64,000 nt of DNA from assembly GCF_002498065.1 (NCBI RefSeq), contig NZ_DAFZ01000040.1:1-64000 (forward strand), given 5' to 3'. Shown piece by piece: positions 42,318 through 50,787 of the stretch; the stretch's first letter is position 1, and the number at the start of each line of letters is the position of its first letter. The translations under genes were made by a program, and so were the position numbers. This stretch comes from Methanoculleus sp. UBA208 (GTDB lineage: Archaea > Halobacteriota > Methanomicrobia > Methanomicrobiales > Methanoculleaceae). Below the pieces are notes generated by a model. That model made no database searches. It was not told the DNA's origin and saw only the letters and a list, made by a program, of their open reading frames with translations.

Positions 42318-43343
42318 CTATGGGATAAAAATAGCTCCGCCCACCCGGGCACGCCAGGCCCGGGTGATCTCCTCGACCTTGCGTCCGTCCGCCTTCTCGA
42401 AGAGGTCGAGGGCGGCAAGGTCGATTTCGGGCGGGAGGACGGCCGGGAGCAGCCGCAGATCGCCCTGGTAGACCTCGATCTCCTGCGCCCCGGCGGCGCT
42501 GGCTACCGGGACGGGGTCCCGCGCGACCGGCCGGCGCCGGAGGTCGTCGCAAGACCGGTGCATCGTCACTTCCTCGATCCCGAGGAACTCCCGGTTCACC
42601 CGGAGGTTGCAGGCGGTCCAGTAAGCCGCCGCGTACCAGGCGTCGTTCGCAATCACCCGCGGGATGCCCGCCCGGGCGGCGGCGAGGCCGAGGGTGCCGG
42701 CGCCGCAACAGGCGTCGACGAACGTCCGGGGGCGGTATCGATCTATCTCGCGCTCGAGCGAGAGGATCTTTTCGTCGCGGCCCCGGGGGAACTCGACGTG
42801 CAGGACCGACTGCTGTTTGTAGACAGCGACGGGTCCCGCGCGGGTGGGGAAGACGTCGGCCCGGACGTCGCACCCGGCAAGGAGGGTATGCCCGGCGGGC
42901 TCCGCGTCGGTGTCGCTGATTCCCGGTGCTCCGGCACCCGTCCTGACGACCCCCCGGACCTCCGGGACTTCGGCGACCAGGCGGGCGGCCGCCCGCTCCC
43001 CGGCCGAGCGGGAGAGGAGGACGAGTGAATCGGGCGGGAGATAGGGGGGCGAGCGCATGGCGAATCCGGGGTGGACGAGCGGCGTCCCCGCGGCGGCGAG
43101 GGGTTCGGTCCCGGCAAGGTCTCCCTCAGCGGCCATCACCCGGTAGATGTGGGCGAAGACCTCGTCGATGAACCGCTTGGCGCAGGAGGGGCAGGGCTCG
43201 GCAGGAGAGAGGTCGGGGGGCGGGGCGCGCTTGTCATAGGTGAGCCCCATGCAGTCGGGGCAGGGGGTGAAAGCGTGCGGCAGGCGTGCAAGGAGCGCGG
43301 GAGCGTCCTCGATGCAGTCTCCCCCGCAGACCGGGCAGTTCAT
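42318..43343 (-). CDS. SAM-dependent methyltransferase with N-terminal zinc-ribbon
   Basis: The 341 residues open with cysteine pairs (MNCPVCGGDCIEDAP, TPCPDCMGLTYDKRAPP, EPCPSCAKRFIDEVF) that should bind zinc, and the C-terminal half is a methyltransferase (VDACCGAGTLGLAAARAG, VIANDAWYAAAYWTACNLRV). The target may be RNA or protein; not determined. ATG 43343 was chosen over a longer GC-rich extension. Its stop lies 15 bp from the SRP RNA 5' end, on the same strand. Confidence 0.85.
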   Translation of the reverse strand: MNCPVCGGDCIEDAPALLARLPHAFTPCPDCMGLTYDKRAPPPDLSPAEPCPSCAKRFIDEVFAHIYRVMAAEGDLAGTEPLAAAGTPLVHPGFAMRSPPYLPPDSLVLLSRSAGERAAARLVAEVPEVRGVVRTGAGAPGISDTDAEPAGHTLLAGCDVRADVFPTRAGPVAVYKQQSVLHVEFPRGRDEKILSLEREIDRYRPRTFVDACCGAGTLGLAAARAGIPRVIANDAWYAAAYWTACNLRVNREFLGIEEVTMHRSCDDLRRRPVARDPVPVASAAGAQEIEVYQGDLRLLPAVLPPEIDLAALDLFEKADGRKVEEITRAWRARVGGAIFIP

Positions 43344-43396
43344 GCCAGTGCATTGGCCGTCGATACATAAATATGCGTGCGGCAGCGGCGCCGTGC

Positions 43397-45310
43397 TCAG
43401 AAGAGCAGCAAGGCGAGAATGAGCGCAGCGACGTACGCGGCCGGGTAGAACCAGACCATCACCCGGTCGATCCGCTCGGCGATCTCTTTCTCTGCCTCCG
43501 TCGCCAGCCATCTCAGGTAGAGGTTGTAGGCGACGGTTGCACCGGTGATGACGAAGGTGGCGACCAGGATGGTGTCAAGGAAGGTCAGGTAGCCGAGGTG
43601 CGGCAGGTCGCCGGCGATGGTGAAGTTGAACGCGATGAAGAGGAGCAGATTGGCGCTGGCTATCTCGGCCCGCTTGCCATAGTCCTTGAGGAGAAACGTG
43701 ATGTAGGTCAGGATGATGATGATCAGGATGGGCAGCAGGATGCGGAGAATGTAGAAGGTCAGGTGACGGGCCGCCTCGAAGTGGAATGAGTAGCGGGAGT
43801 TCTCGGTCGTGATCTCGACCGTGCTGATGTTGGTGTCGCTCGAGGTGATGTACCACTCCTCCTCCCCGAGCTGGGTGCCGACGGCGGTCTTCTCCGGCCA
43901 GGACTCATAAATGTAAAGTTCTTCAGGGTAGAGCGAGTCGATGCGGAGGTAGAAATCCTGGGTATCGAACGGGTAGGTCCTGAAGTTGAAGTCCGGTGCC
44001 TGCAGGGTCGTCCAGAAGTGCTCGAAGTAGGTGGCGGTGCCGTTGGGCTGCACCACGATGATCTGGTTCTGCGTCCAGCGCTGCGCCTGCTGGTTGTAGA
44101 GCGTAAACTCCGGCCACCGTGAACCCTCGGCCTCGACGAAATCGTCGATGCTTCGATAGATCTTGACCCGGCATCCGCATTCGTCCGGGCTGAATGTCAG
44201 GGCAGGGTCGGTCCATTCCATCCAGATATTTGCCACCGCGGCGAAGTTCTCGCTGACCTGGTCCACGCTGGTGATCTGGTCGAGTTGGACGCCGACCTTG
44301 ACAGGAATGGGCTCCTGCAGGACGGGCCGGCCTCCGGGCGACTCGTTGCCCGCGAGCACGCCGGGGGCGTTCAGGCCGGTCAGCAGGCGGAAGTCTCCTG
44401 TCGTGTTGGCCCCGTTCAGCGGGCTTGAGAGCACCTCCAGCCGGTTGTTGCTGCTGGCGCCGGAGAAGGTGTACTGGAGCGTGGCGCTCGTCGTCCCCGT
44501 TGCGGGAGCCACCGCTGCGAGGGGCTTGCCGCCGTAGTCCCGCAGGACCATCGCCGGGGTCAGGTTCCCGGAGGTCGCTTCGATGAAGGCGTAGAAGGTG
44601 TCGTTCGTCTCTACCGGGCTCAAGGTGTAGAAGGTCGACGATATGTTGGCGGAGAGGTTCCCCGTCACCTCCCGGACGCCGACGCGCATCTTCGAAGCCG
44701 AGGCATTCAGGATCGCGATGGTGGCTCCGGCCGGTTCGGCCTGGCCGGTCAGCACCTGCGGGGCGTCGATCCCGACCAGGAGGCGATAGTCTCCGAAGGT
44801 CTGCTGGCGTTTTGCCGGGGAGCCGATCACGATCAGGAGATAGTCGCCGTCGGCGGGAATGCGGTGTTGCAGGGCGGAGTCGTAGGTGCCGTTCGTATCG
44901 TCGTTCCAGGCGAGGAAGTACCGGCCGGCAGTCTTCGGGATCACCCTGAGCGGGTCCTGCCCCGCTGCAAGCGAGCTGTTCACCTCGATTGCGAATTCGT
45001 TACGCACCCGGCTCGTGTTGAGATCCGGGGTCGCTACGGCGAGGAACGGGTCAAGGTTTCCTGAGGTTCCCTCCGCATAGGCGTACAGGCTCTCTCCTGC
45101 CTGCAGGCCGGGGAGATCGTAGAAGATTGCCTGACCGGGCTCTATTCTCCCGGTCAGCTCCTGAACACCGGCATTCTCCTGCATCTGGGCGGTCGTGGTG
45201 CCCACCAGTACTGCGAGCAGGAGAGTCAGGAAGAGCGCTCTCCTTACTGCACGGGTTCGACCGTTCCGGCCTCCCGGTTCCCGCACCGGCCGACCGGTCC
45301 CGGCATGCAT
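43397..45310 (-). CDS. Pentameric ligand-gated ion channel with N-terminal extra domains
   Basis: The 637 residues have a signal peptide, then about 290 residues of beta-rich tandem domains (TGRIEPGQAIFYDLPGLQAG; SPVETNDTFYAFIEATSGNL) resembling bacterial pre-peptidase C-terminal folds. A Cys-loop-type ligand-binding domain (about residues 330-512) follows, with the FRTYPFDTQDF signature, and then four membrane helices: M1 LTFYILRILLPILI, M2 NLLLFIAFNFTIAGDLPHLG, M3 FLDTILVATFVITGATVAYN and M4 VMVWFYPAAYVAALILALLL. M2-M3 aligns from memory with GLIC (IAFN...LP...Y). The channel should gate ions across the membrane. A TATA-like TAATATATC lies at about 45408-45416. Confidence 0.88.
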   Translation of the reverse strand: MHAGTGRPVREPGGRNGRTRAVRRALFLTLLLAVLVGTTTAQMQENAGVQELTGRIEPGQAIFYDLPGLQAGESLYAYAEGTSGNLDPFLAVATPDLNTSRVRNEFAIEVNSSLAAGQDPLRVIPKTAGRYFLAWNDDTNGTYDSALQHRIPADGDYLLIVIGSPAKRQQTFGDYRLLVGIDAPQVLTGQAEPAGATIAILNASASKMRVGVREVTGNLSANISSTFYTLSPVETNDTFYAFIEATSGNLTPAMVLRDYGGKPLAAVAPATGTTSATLQYTFSGASSNNRLEVLSSPLNGANTTGDFRLLTGLNAPGVLAGNESPGGRPVLQEPIPVKVGVQLDQITSVDQVSENFAAVANIWMEWTDPALTFSPDECGCRVKIYRSIDDFVEAEGSRWPEFTLYNQQAQRWTQNQIIVVQPNGTATYFEHFWTTLQAPDFNFRTYPFDTQDFYLRIDSLYPEELYIYESWPEKTAVGTQLGEEEWYITSSDTNISTVEITTENSRYSFHFEAARHLTFYILRILLPILIIIILTYITFLLKDYGKRAEIASANLLLFIAFNFTIAGDLPHLGYLTFLDTILVATFVITGATVAYNLYLRWLATEAEKEIAERIDRVMVWFYPAAYVAALILALLLF

Positions 45311-45466
45311 CAGGTCCGCTCCATCAACAGTCCAATCACCTCGTAGACGGCGTTTATGGGATCTTTTTGAGTTCGATCGCAGGGTTCGGCGGATTGCATT
45401 ATTATTGCCGATATATTACATTTTGGGGCATGTAGCCTATCGCTCCGTGGAGGGTTTTTCAGGACT

Positions 45467-46483
45467 TCAAACATCCCCGGACTGCTCCATCAGTATCGCC
45501 ATCCATCGTGTCTCTTCCGAACCCGACAGCACCGCCTTTACGAGAAGCGTCAGAGGAGCTGCCAGAAACAGTCCCGGGACGCCGAGCACCAGTGTCCAGC
45601 CGAGGACCGAGAGTATGATCGCCAGTGGGGAGATTCGGAGCGCCCGCTCGGCAGGGTACGGCAGGAGGAAGCGGCGGGCGAGAACGTCGATGATAGAGAT
45701 GCCGACCGCAACGGCAAGTGCCCCCGGGAGGCCGTGCTGGAGCCAGGCAAGCCCCATAGGGGGCACCGATGCGATAGGCAGTCCGAAGTAGGGGATGTAG
45801 CCGAGCACGACGATCAGGACCGCCCAGAGCGCCGGGGCGTCGATCCCGAGGAGCAGCAGGAGAATCGCGACAGCGATACCGGTCGCAAGCCCGCTTTTGG
45901 TGCGCAAAGACGCATATGCAACCAGATCACTCGCGGAGCGGTTGAGTTCCGCCATAGCGTCGGATCCCAGGCTTTGCACGAGTTTCCCCCGGAAAGAGGC
46001 TACCTCCAGGAGCATGAGGACGGTTACAATCAGGATGACCAGAAAATCGATGGCCAGGACAGAGAGTTCGGCGAGAATCTCCCAGAGCGGCGGGATAACC
46101 ATGGAGCCGTTCGGTGATTCGGGCGGTTGTACCGATACCGGAATTCCCAGGTCTGCAAACCACGACTGCAGCCCCACAAGCTGTGCTCGCAGAAGGTCCT
46201 GGTAGGCAGGCAGCGCGCTGTCGAGTTCGACAAGCGACAGGCTCAGGAGTGCGACGAGCAGCAGGGCAACACCGGCAATCACCCCGATCATCGCCAGCGC
46301 CCCTGCCACCCGGGGCAGCCCGCGCTCTTCCAGGCGATGCACGGTCGGCGTGACGACGACAGCCAGGATGAACCCGACGAGCACCGGGCTTACAACCGCG
46401 GCGCCGAGGTGCATGCCGGTGACGACGACGGCAGCGACGATGACAACCCGGGTGAGGGATTCGAGGCGGGCCGGAGCGGGCAT
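45467..46483 (-). CDS. AI-2E family transporter, first copy
   Basis: This 338-residue integral membrane protein of the AI-2E/PerM family has about eight helices. The family end motif is clear: LWAVLIVVLGYIPYFGLPIA, ILSVLGWTLVLGVPGLFLAA and LLVKAVLSGSEETRWMAILM. Members are thought to be exporters or ion antiporters; no substrate is known for archaea. A paralogue (50788-51810) lies 4 kb away, and both end in a similar EETRW motif. Confidence 0.88.
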   Translation of the reverse strand: MPAPARLESLTRVVIVAAVVVTGMHLGAAVVSPVLVGFILAVVVTPTVHRLEERGLPRVAGALAMIGVIAGVALLLVALLSLSLVELDSALPAYQDLLRAQLVGLQSWFADLGIPVSVQPPESPNGSMVIPPLWEILAELSVLAIDFLVILIVTVLMLLEVASFRGKLVQSLGSDAMAELNRSASDLVAYASLRTKSGLATGIAVAILLLLLGIDAPALWAVLIVVLGYIPYFGLPIASVPPMGLAWLQHGLPGALAVAVGISIIDVLARRFLLPYPAERALRISPLAIILSVLGWTLVLGVPGLFLAAPLTLLVKAVLSGSEETRWMAILMEQSGDV

Positions 46484-46546
46484 GGCTACCTCCCTCCTGC
46501 AGATACGACCGTCATTAGGGGGCTGTCCATTCCGGAATCTCCGGAC

Positions 46547-46681
46547 CTACGATCCCGGGAGCTGCTTTTTGGCCTGGAACTCTTCCTCGGTGATGATCCC
46601 TTTATCCCGAAGCCCGGCAAGTCTCTCCAGCTCGTCGATGTAGGATGGTTCTGCAGGCTGCGGAGCCTGCTCTTTCGCCAT
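46547..46681 (-). CDS. SHOCT-domain small protein
   Basis: The 44 residues comprise a SHOCT domain (YIDELERLAGLRDKGIITEE, EFQAKKQLPGS), a short module usually at the ends of bacterial proteins and involved in oligomerisation. It is either stand-alone here, starting at ATG 46681, or extends upstream from a non-ATG start. It follows the SpoIIAA-like gene by 58 bp. Confidence 0.6.
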   Translation of the reverse strand: MAKEQAPQPAEPSYIDELERLAGLRDKGIITEEEFQAKKQLPGS

Positions 46682-46739
46682 GCCCGCCTCGATTGCGGCC
46701 ACGTCTGGATCGGTCGAAGGAGGGCGGCTACCCAAAACC

Positions 46740-47132
46740 TCATTCAGGGACCGGGAGGACCACGAGCCCTTCCCGGAGCCAGCCCCAGGCGTCCCGGAGA
46801 CGGTTCTCCGGGAAGTAGCGCACGTCGATCCCGGTAAAACCGACAAAAAGCCCCGGCAGGTGGTTCATCCATTCCCGCCACCGTTCTCCGCCGACGACGG
46901 CGATCCGGTCGACCTGCTCCAGCCCCGGCCACTGCCTGAAGGCATCCCAGCCCTCTCCCGGCCTCCAGCTGCGGAACCCCTCGATCTTTAAGAGGATCCG
47001 GACGTTGCGGTGGTTCTGCATAGCTCGTTCGAGTTCCGGGATCAGAATGGTGGCATAGTCGCTCTCGCTCAACTTCCCGTCGAACCGGAACCCGAGAACA
47101 CTTCCTGAACTTTCCTTCATCCGGTCAAGCAT
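46740..47132 (-). CDS. SpoIIAA-like (STAS-fold) protein, first copy
   Basis: The 130 residues match the SpoIIAA-like family (PF11964 type): VLGFRFDGKLSESDYATILI, RNVRILLKIEGFRSWRPGEG, RIAVVGGERWREWMNHLPGL and TGIDVRYFPENRL. These CRAL-TRIO/STAS-like folds may bind lipids; function unproven. The start is ATG 47132. A paralogue at 49661-50062 shares about half its residues, with WMNHLPGLFVGFTGIDVRYF identical. Confidence 0.82.
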   Translation of the reverse strand: MLDRMKESSGSVLGFRFDGKLSESDYATILIPELERAMQNHRNVRILLKIEGFRSWRPGEGWDAFRQWPGLEQVDRIAVVGGERWREWMNHLPGLFVGFTGIDVRYFPENRLRDAWGWLREGLVVLPVPE

Positions 47133-47260
47133 GGGTGCCCCTATGGGCCTCCAAAGAAAAAAAGGTATGGCTGGTCGGCGGTGGTACGCCGGTGGGTATA
47201 TGTATATACCCCTGTGCGTGATAGGCGGCAATATCCTGTCGCGGCAGGGGGGTCTTTTAA

Positions 47261-48694
47261 ATGGAGCTGGAACTCTCAATAGGGTTCATCCTGGCCCTCA
47301 ATATCATATTCGCCGTCACGATCGTCTTCTTCGAGCGGAGAAACCCGACAGCGACGACGGCCTGGCTGATGGTCCTCTTCTTCCTGCCGCCCGTCGGTTT
47401 TGTGCTCTACCTGCTCCTCGGGCAGAACTACACCCGGCAGAGGATGTTCGTCGTCAAGGAGCAGGAAGATCGCTGTTTCCTCCAGGAGACCTTCGAGGAG
47501 CAGCACCGTGCGCTCGCAGCTCGCCGCCACTCGTTCACCACCCCGGAGGCGGAGGAGTTCCGCGACGTGATCTTCCTCCTCCTCCGGAACAACCGGGCGT
47601 GCCTGACCGATGGGAACCGGGTCGACGTCTACACCCGGGGTGAGGATAAGTTCGACGCACTCTTTGCCGCGATCCGCATGGCACGCAACCACATCCACCT
47701 GGAGTATTTCGTCATCAACGACGACGACCTCGGGCGGGCGGTTGTCCACGCCCTCGCACAGAAGGCGCGGGAGGGCGTCGAGGTCCGCCTCCTCTTCGAT
47801 GCGATGGGGTCCCGGGCCGGGGGCGGGTCGCGGGCGGCTTTTGAGGAACTGACGGACGCCGGCGGGAAGATCGGGGTCTTCTTCCCCTCTATCTTCCGGG
47901 TCAACTACCGCAACCACAGAAAGATTGCCGTCATCGACGGGACCGTGGGGTTCATCGGCGGGTTCAACATCGGGGATGATTATCTCGGGAAAGGGCCGCT
48001 CGGCCGCTGGCGCGACACCGCCGTCCGGATCACGGGAGAGGCCGCCCGGATGCTCCAGCTCCGGTTCTTCCTCGACTGGAACTACGCAACCGGCGAGCAC
48101 TCGCGCCTCGAGGCGCGCTACTTCCCCGACGGGGACGTTCCCGGCACGACGCCCATCCAGATCGTCTCCGGCGGCCCGGATACCCGGTGGAACCCGATAA
48201 AGGAGGGGTATCTCAAGCTTATCAACTCCGCCCGGGAGTCGGTCTACATCCAGACGCCCTACTTCATACCGGACGAGAGCGTCACCGACGCCCTGCGCCT
48301 CGCGGCGCTCTCCGGGGTCGACGTCCGGATCATGATCCCCTGCAGGCCCGATCACCCGTTCGTCTACTGGGCGACCCTCTCGTTCATCGGCGACCTGCTT
48401 GATGCCGGGGTCCGGGCCTACACCTACGACGACGGGTTCCTCCACGCTAAGACGATCGTCGTCGACAAAAAAGCGGGTTCGGTCGGGAGCGCGAACTGGG
48501 ACGTCCGGAGTTTCCGGCTGAACTTCGAGGCAAACGCCTTCTTCTACGATGCAGCCGTCGGGGCCGATCTTGCTCGGGCGTTCGAGGAAGATCTCGCCCT
48601 CTCCACCGAGATCACACCGGAGGACTACCAGGCACGGTCCCGGAGGGTCCGGGTGAAGGAGTCGGTCTCCCGTCTCTTCTCGCCGCTCGGGTGA
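47261..48694 (+). CDS. cls: Cardiolipin synthase
   Basis: The 477 residues have two N-terminal membrane helices (IGFILALNIIFAVTIVFFER; TTAWLMVLFFLPPVGFVLYL) and two PLD motifs: NHRKIAVIDGTVGFIGGFNI and HAKTIVVDKKAGSVGSANWD. The layout and length are those of bacterial-type cardiolipin synthase. In Methanospirillum a homologue makes archaeal cardiolipin analogues and accepts many headgroups, so the same is likely here. It is divergent from the SpoIIAA-like gene. Confidence 0.92.
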   Translation: MELELSIGFILALNIIFAVTIVFFERRNPTATTAWLMVLFFLPPVGFVLYLLLGQNYTRQRMFVVKEQEDRCFLQETFEEQHRALAARRHSFTTPEAEEFRDVIFLLLRNNRACLTDGNRVDVYTRGEDKFDALFAAIRMARNHIHLEYFVINDDDLGRAVVHALAQKAREGVEVRLLFDAMGSRAGGGSRAAFEELTDAGGKIGVFFPSIFRVNYRNHRKIAVIDGTVGFIGGFNIGDDYLGKGPLGRWRDTAVRITGEAARMLQLRFFLDWNYATGEHSRLEARYFPDGDVPGTTPIQIVSGGPDTRWNPIKEGYLKLINSARESVYIQTPYFIPDESVTDALRLAALSGVDVRIMIPCRPDHPFVYWATLSFIGDLLDAGVRAYTYDDGFLHAKTIVVDKKAGSVGSANWDVRSFRLNFEANAFFYDAAVGADLARAFEEDLALSTEITPEDYQARSRRVRVKESVSRLFSPLG

Positions 48695-48700
48695 GATCCT

Positions 48701-49567
48701 TCACCGGTTCAGCCGGCCCTGGACGAACTTCCTGATCCGGGGGAGGCTCTGTTCCCAGCGGGCCTGGAGGATGGGGACGGTGTAGGGGAGGTGGTGCGGG
48801 AGGACCGCGGTCCCCATCACCGCCTTCTCGACGAGCGGGCGTTCACGGCCGATGACGACCGTCTTTCTCGCCCGGATGGCGTCCAGGAGCTCTTCCACGG
48901 TATCGGCCTCGGCGCAGGTGACGACTCCGCCGAGCTCGTGAAGGAGGTGGCCGTCGGTCCCGCCGGTCCGCCCGAGACCGTGGGTGACGGCGAGCCCGGC
49001 CGCTCTCAGGTTGTGGGACCGGGCCATCCCGCCGCAGATCACCTCGAGGGCGTCGAGGCGCGAGAAGACTTCTTCGCCGATGCACGCGCCGGCGACGCAC
49101 CGCTCGACCCCCCGGTTCAAGAAGGCGTAGCCGCAGGGGTGCGCTTCGGCGGCGATGCAGGCGTAGCCCTCCCGGCGATCGAGGATATCTGGTGTATCGA
49201 GGCGTATCGCGGTGAAAGGTCCGTTCCTTCTGTTTCTCTCGACGTGGCGCCGGTAGAAGTCTTTGAGGTCGGACGCCGAGTAAAAGTAGAGGAGGATGTG
49301 CGGCCCGTCGTTGGCGCTGACCTCGATCCCGGGAACGAGGGGAACCCGGATTCCCTGCCGCTGTGCCTCAGCCACGCCGCCGATCTGGTTGTGGTCGGTG
49401 ATCGCAAGCCCGACTCCCCGCCGGGCCGCGAGTTTCAGCGCGTCCCGCACGCGGGTGGCGGAGTCGGAGTGCCGGGTGTGGAAGTGGAGGTCCGCCGGGA
49501 GAAGATCGAGCCGCCGAATCTCTTTCGGCAGGGGTTTCTCGAATATAATATCCTTATAATAGCGCAT
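48701..49567 (-). CDS. PHP-domain metal-dependent phosphoesterase
   Basis: The 288 residues have the PHP motifs ADLHFHTRHSDSATRVRD, LAITDHNQIGGVAEA, VPLVPGIEVSANDG, CIAAEAHPCG and GLGRTGGTDGHLLHELGG with metal-binding His and Asp residues. It probably hydrolyses a phosphodiester or phosphate ester. It converges on cls, ending 6 bp from it. Start ATG 49567. Confidence 0.87.
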   Translation of the reverse strand: MRYYKDIIFEKPLPKEIRRLDLLPADLHFHTRHSDSATRVRDALKLAARRGVGLAITDHNQIGGVAEAQRQGIRVPLVPGIEVSANDGPHILLYFYSASDLKDFYRRHVERNRRNGPFTAIRLDTPDILDRREGYACIAAEAHPCGYAFLNRGVERCVAGACIGEEVFSRLDALEVICGGMARSHNLRAAGLAVTHGLGRTGGTDGHLLHELGGVVTCAEADTVEELLDAIRARKTVVIGRERPLVEKAVMGTAVLPHHLPYTVPILQARWEQSLPRIRKFVQGRLNR

Positions 49568-49660
49568 GGGATCGCTGTCTGCCTGATCACCGATGGGTCG
49601 CGGGGGATGAAAAAGGGTTGCCCGTTCCCCCGGGAGGGAGTCGTTCGCGCCCCGATGCCG

Positions 49661-50062
49661 CTATCCCATCCCAACAGCGGCCTCCTCGGCGGCCACCGGC
49701 TCCCGCAGCCAGTCGAGGGCTGCCGCCAGGTGGTCGTCGGTGAAGTAGCGCACGTCTATCCCGGTAAAGCCCACAAAGAGTCCCGGCAGGTGGTTCATCC
49801 ACTCTTCCCACTTCTCCCCGCCGACGATCGCAATCCGGTCGACCTTCTCCATCCCCGGCCAGTCCTTGAGGTTCTCCCAGTGCCCGTGCGACTTCCAGCC
49901 GTGGAAGTTCACGATATGAAAGAGTATCCGGAGGGTCGGGTGGCTTCTCTCCGCCTCCTCAAGCGCCGGGATCAGTGTCCCGTCGTAGCCTTTTGCCGTC
50001 ATCTCGCCGTCGAACCGGAACCCGACGACGTCTCCCGAACCTGTTGCCATCTTCTCAAGCAT
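49661..50062 (-). CDS. SpoIIAA-like (STAS-fold) protein, second copy
   Basis: The 133 residues are a paralogue of the protein at 46740-47132: VVGFRFDGEMTAKGYDGTLI, LRILFHIVNFHGWKSHGHWE, RIAIVGGEKWEEWMNHLPGL and TGIDVRYFTDDHL. Only moderate divergence implies a duplication within this lineage. It lies 93 bp from the PHP gene. Confidence 0.82.
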   Translation of the reverse strand: MLEKMATGSGDVVGFRFDGEMTAKGYDGTLIPALEEAERSHPTLRILFHIVNFHGWKSHGHWENLKDWPGMEKVDRIAIVGGEKWEEWMNHLPGLFVGFTGIDVRYFTDDHLAAALDWLREPVAAEEAAVGMG

Positions 50063-50181
50063 GGCGCCCCCTCTCCGGGGCGAATGAGAAAAAGGTTCCG
50101 GCCGTCACCCGGCCGGCCCCCCGCATGCTGCTCTCCGTGGGGCTGCCGTACCGGGGAGGGCAACCGCCTTCACCCGGCCGC

Positions 50182-50703
50182 TCACGCGGTGGGTGGCGGA
50201 ACCTCGGCCGTCGCCGCCGTCCCGGCACCGAAGGCGTCGCGGAGGTTCGCTTCCTCCGTCTCCGAGAGCGACGTCCGGATGACATGGCCCCCGTACTCTT
50301 TGATGGCGTCGACCACCTTGTCCGGCGTCATCTTCTTAACGAGCAGGAAGATCGCGGAGTTGCCCGGCTTGACGTTCTCCGCGACTTCTTTGATGAACCT
50401 GTCGTCGATGCCGTAGTCGGAGAAACGCCCGGCGAGTGCCCCGGCGATCGCGCCGATGGCGAGCCCGAAGATCGGCGCGAAGAAGATCAGGCCGATCAGC
50501 AGTCCCCAGAAGGCGCCCGAGAGCGCCCCCATGCCGGCCAGGTTGGTGGCCTGCTTGATCTCGGTCTTCCCGTCCCGGTGGTGGACGACGACCACCAGGT
50601 CCTCCAGTTCGATGGTGTGCTCCTTTGTCAGGTCGACAAGCCTGTCCCTGACCCTGAACGCGGTTTCTTCGCCATCGTAGGCGATGGCAATCAGATCGCT
50701 CAT
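50182..50703 (-). CDS. DUF1269 family protein
   Basis: The 173 residues are of the DUF1269 family: LIAIAYDGEETAFRVRDRLV, LEDLVVVVHHRDGKTEIKQA, a glycine-rich membrane hairpin (LSGAFWGLLIGLIFFAPIFG, LAIGAIAGALAGRF), and DKVVDAIKEYGGHVIRTSLS. Function is unknown, but the family is widely linked with stress and membranes. It stands beside the AI-2E gene. Confidence 0.85.
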   Translation of the reverse strand: MSDLIAIAYDGEETAFRVRDRLVDLTKEHTIELEDLVVVVHHRDGKTEIKQATNLAGMGALSGAFWGLLIGLIFFAPIFGLAIGAIAGALAGRFSDYGIDDRFIKEVAENVKPGNSAIFLLVKKMTPDKVVDAIKEYGGHVIRTSLSETEEANLRDAFGAGTAATAEVPPPTA

Positions 50704-50787
50704 ATATCCTCCACTGCAATTGGCATGCAGCCGAAAATATAATTGAGGCTATATATTTCCTGCGGTCGGCCCGGTGCAGGGCGCGGC

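Noticed and set aside
46486..46743. 85-codon frame overlapping the SHOCT gene
   Set aside because: Ser/Arg-rich, out of frame with the recognisable SHOCT domain.
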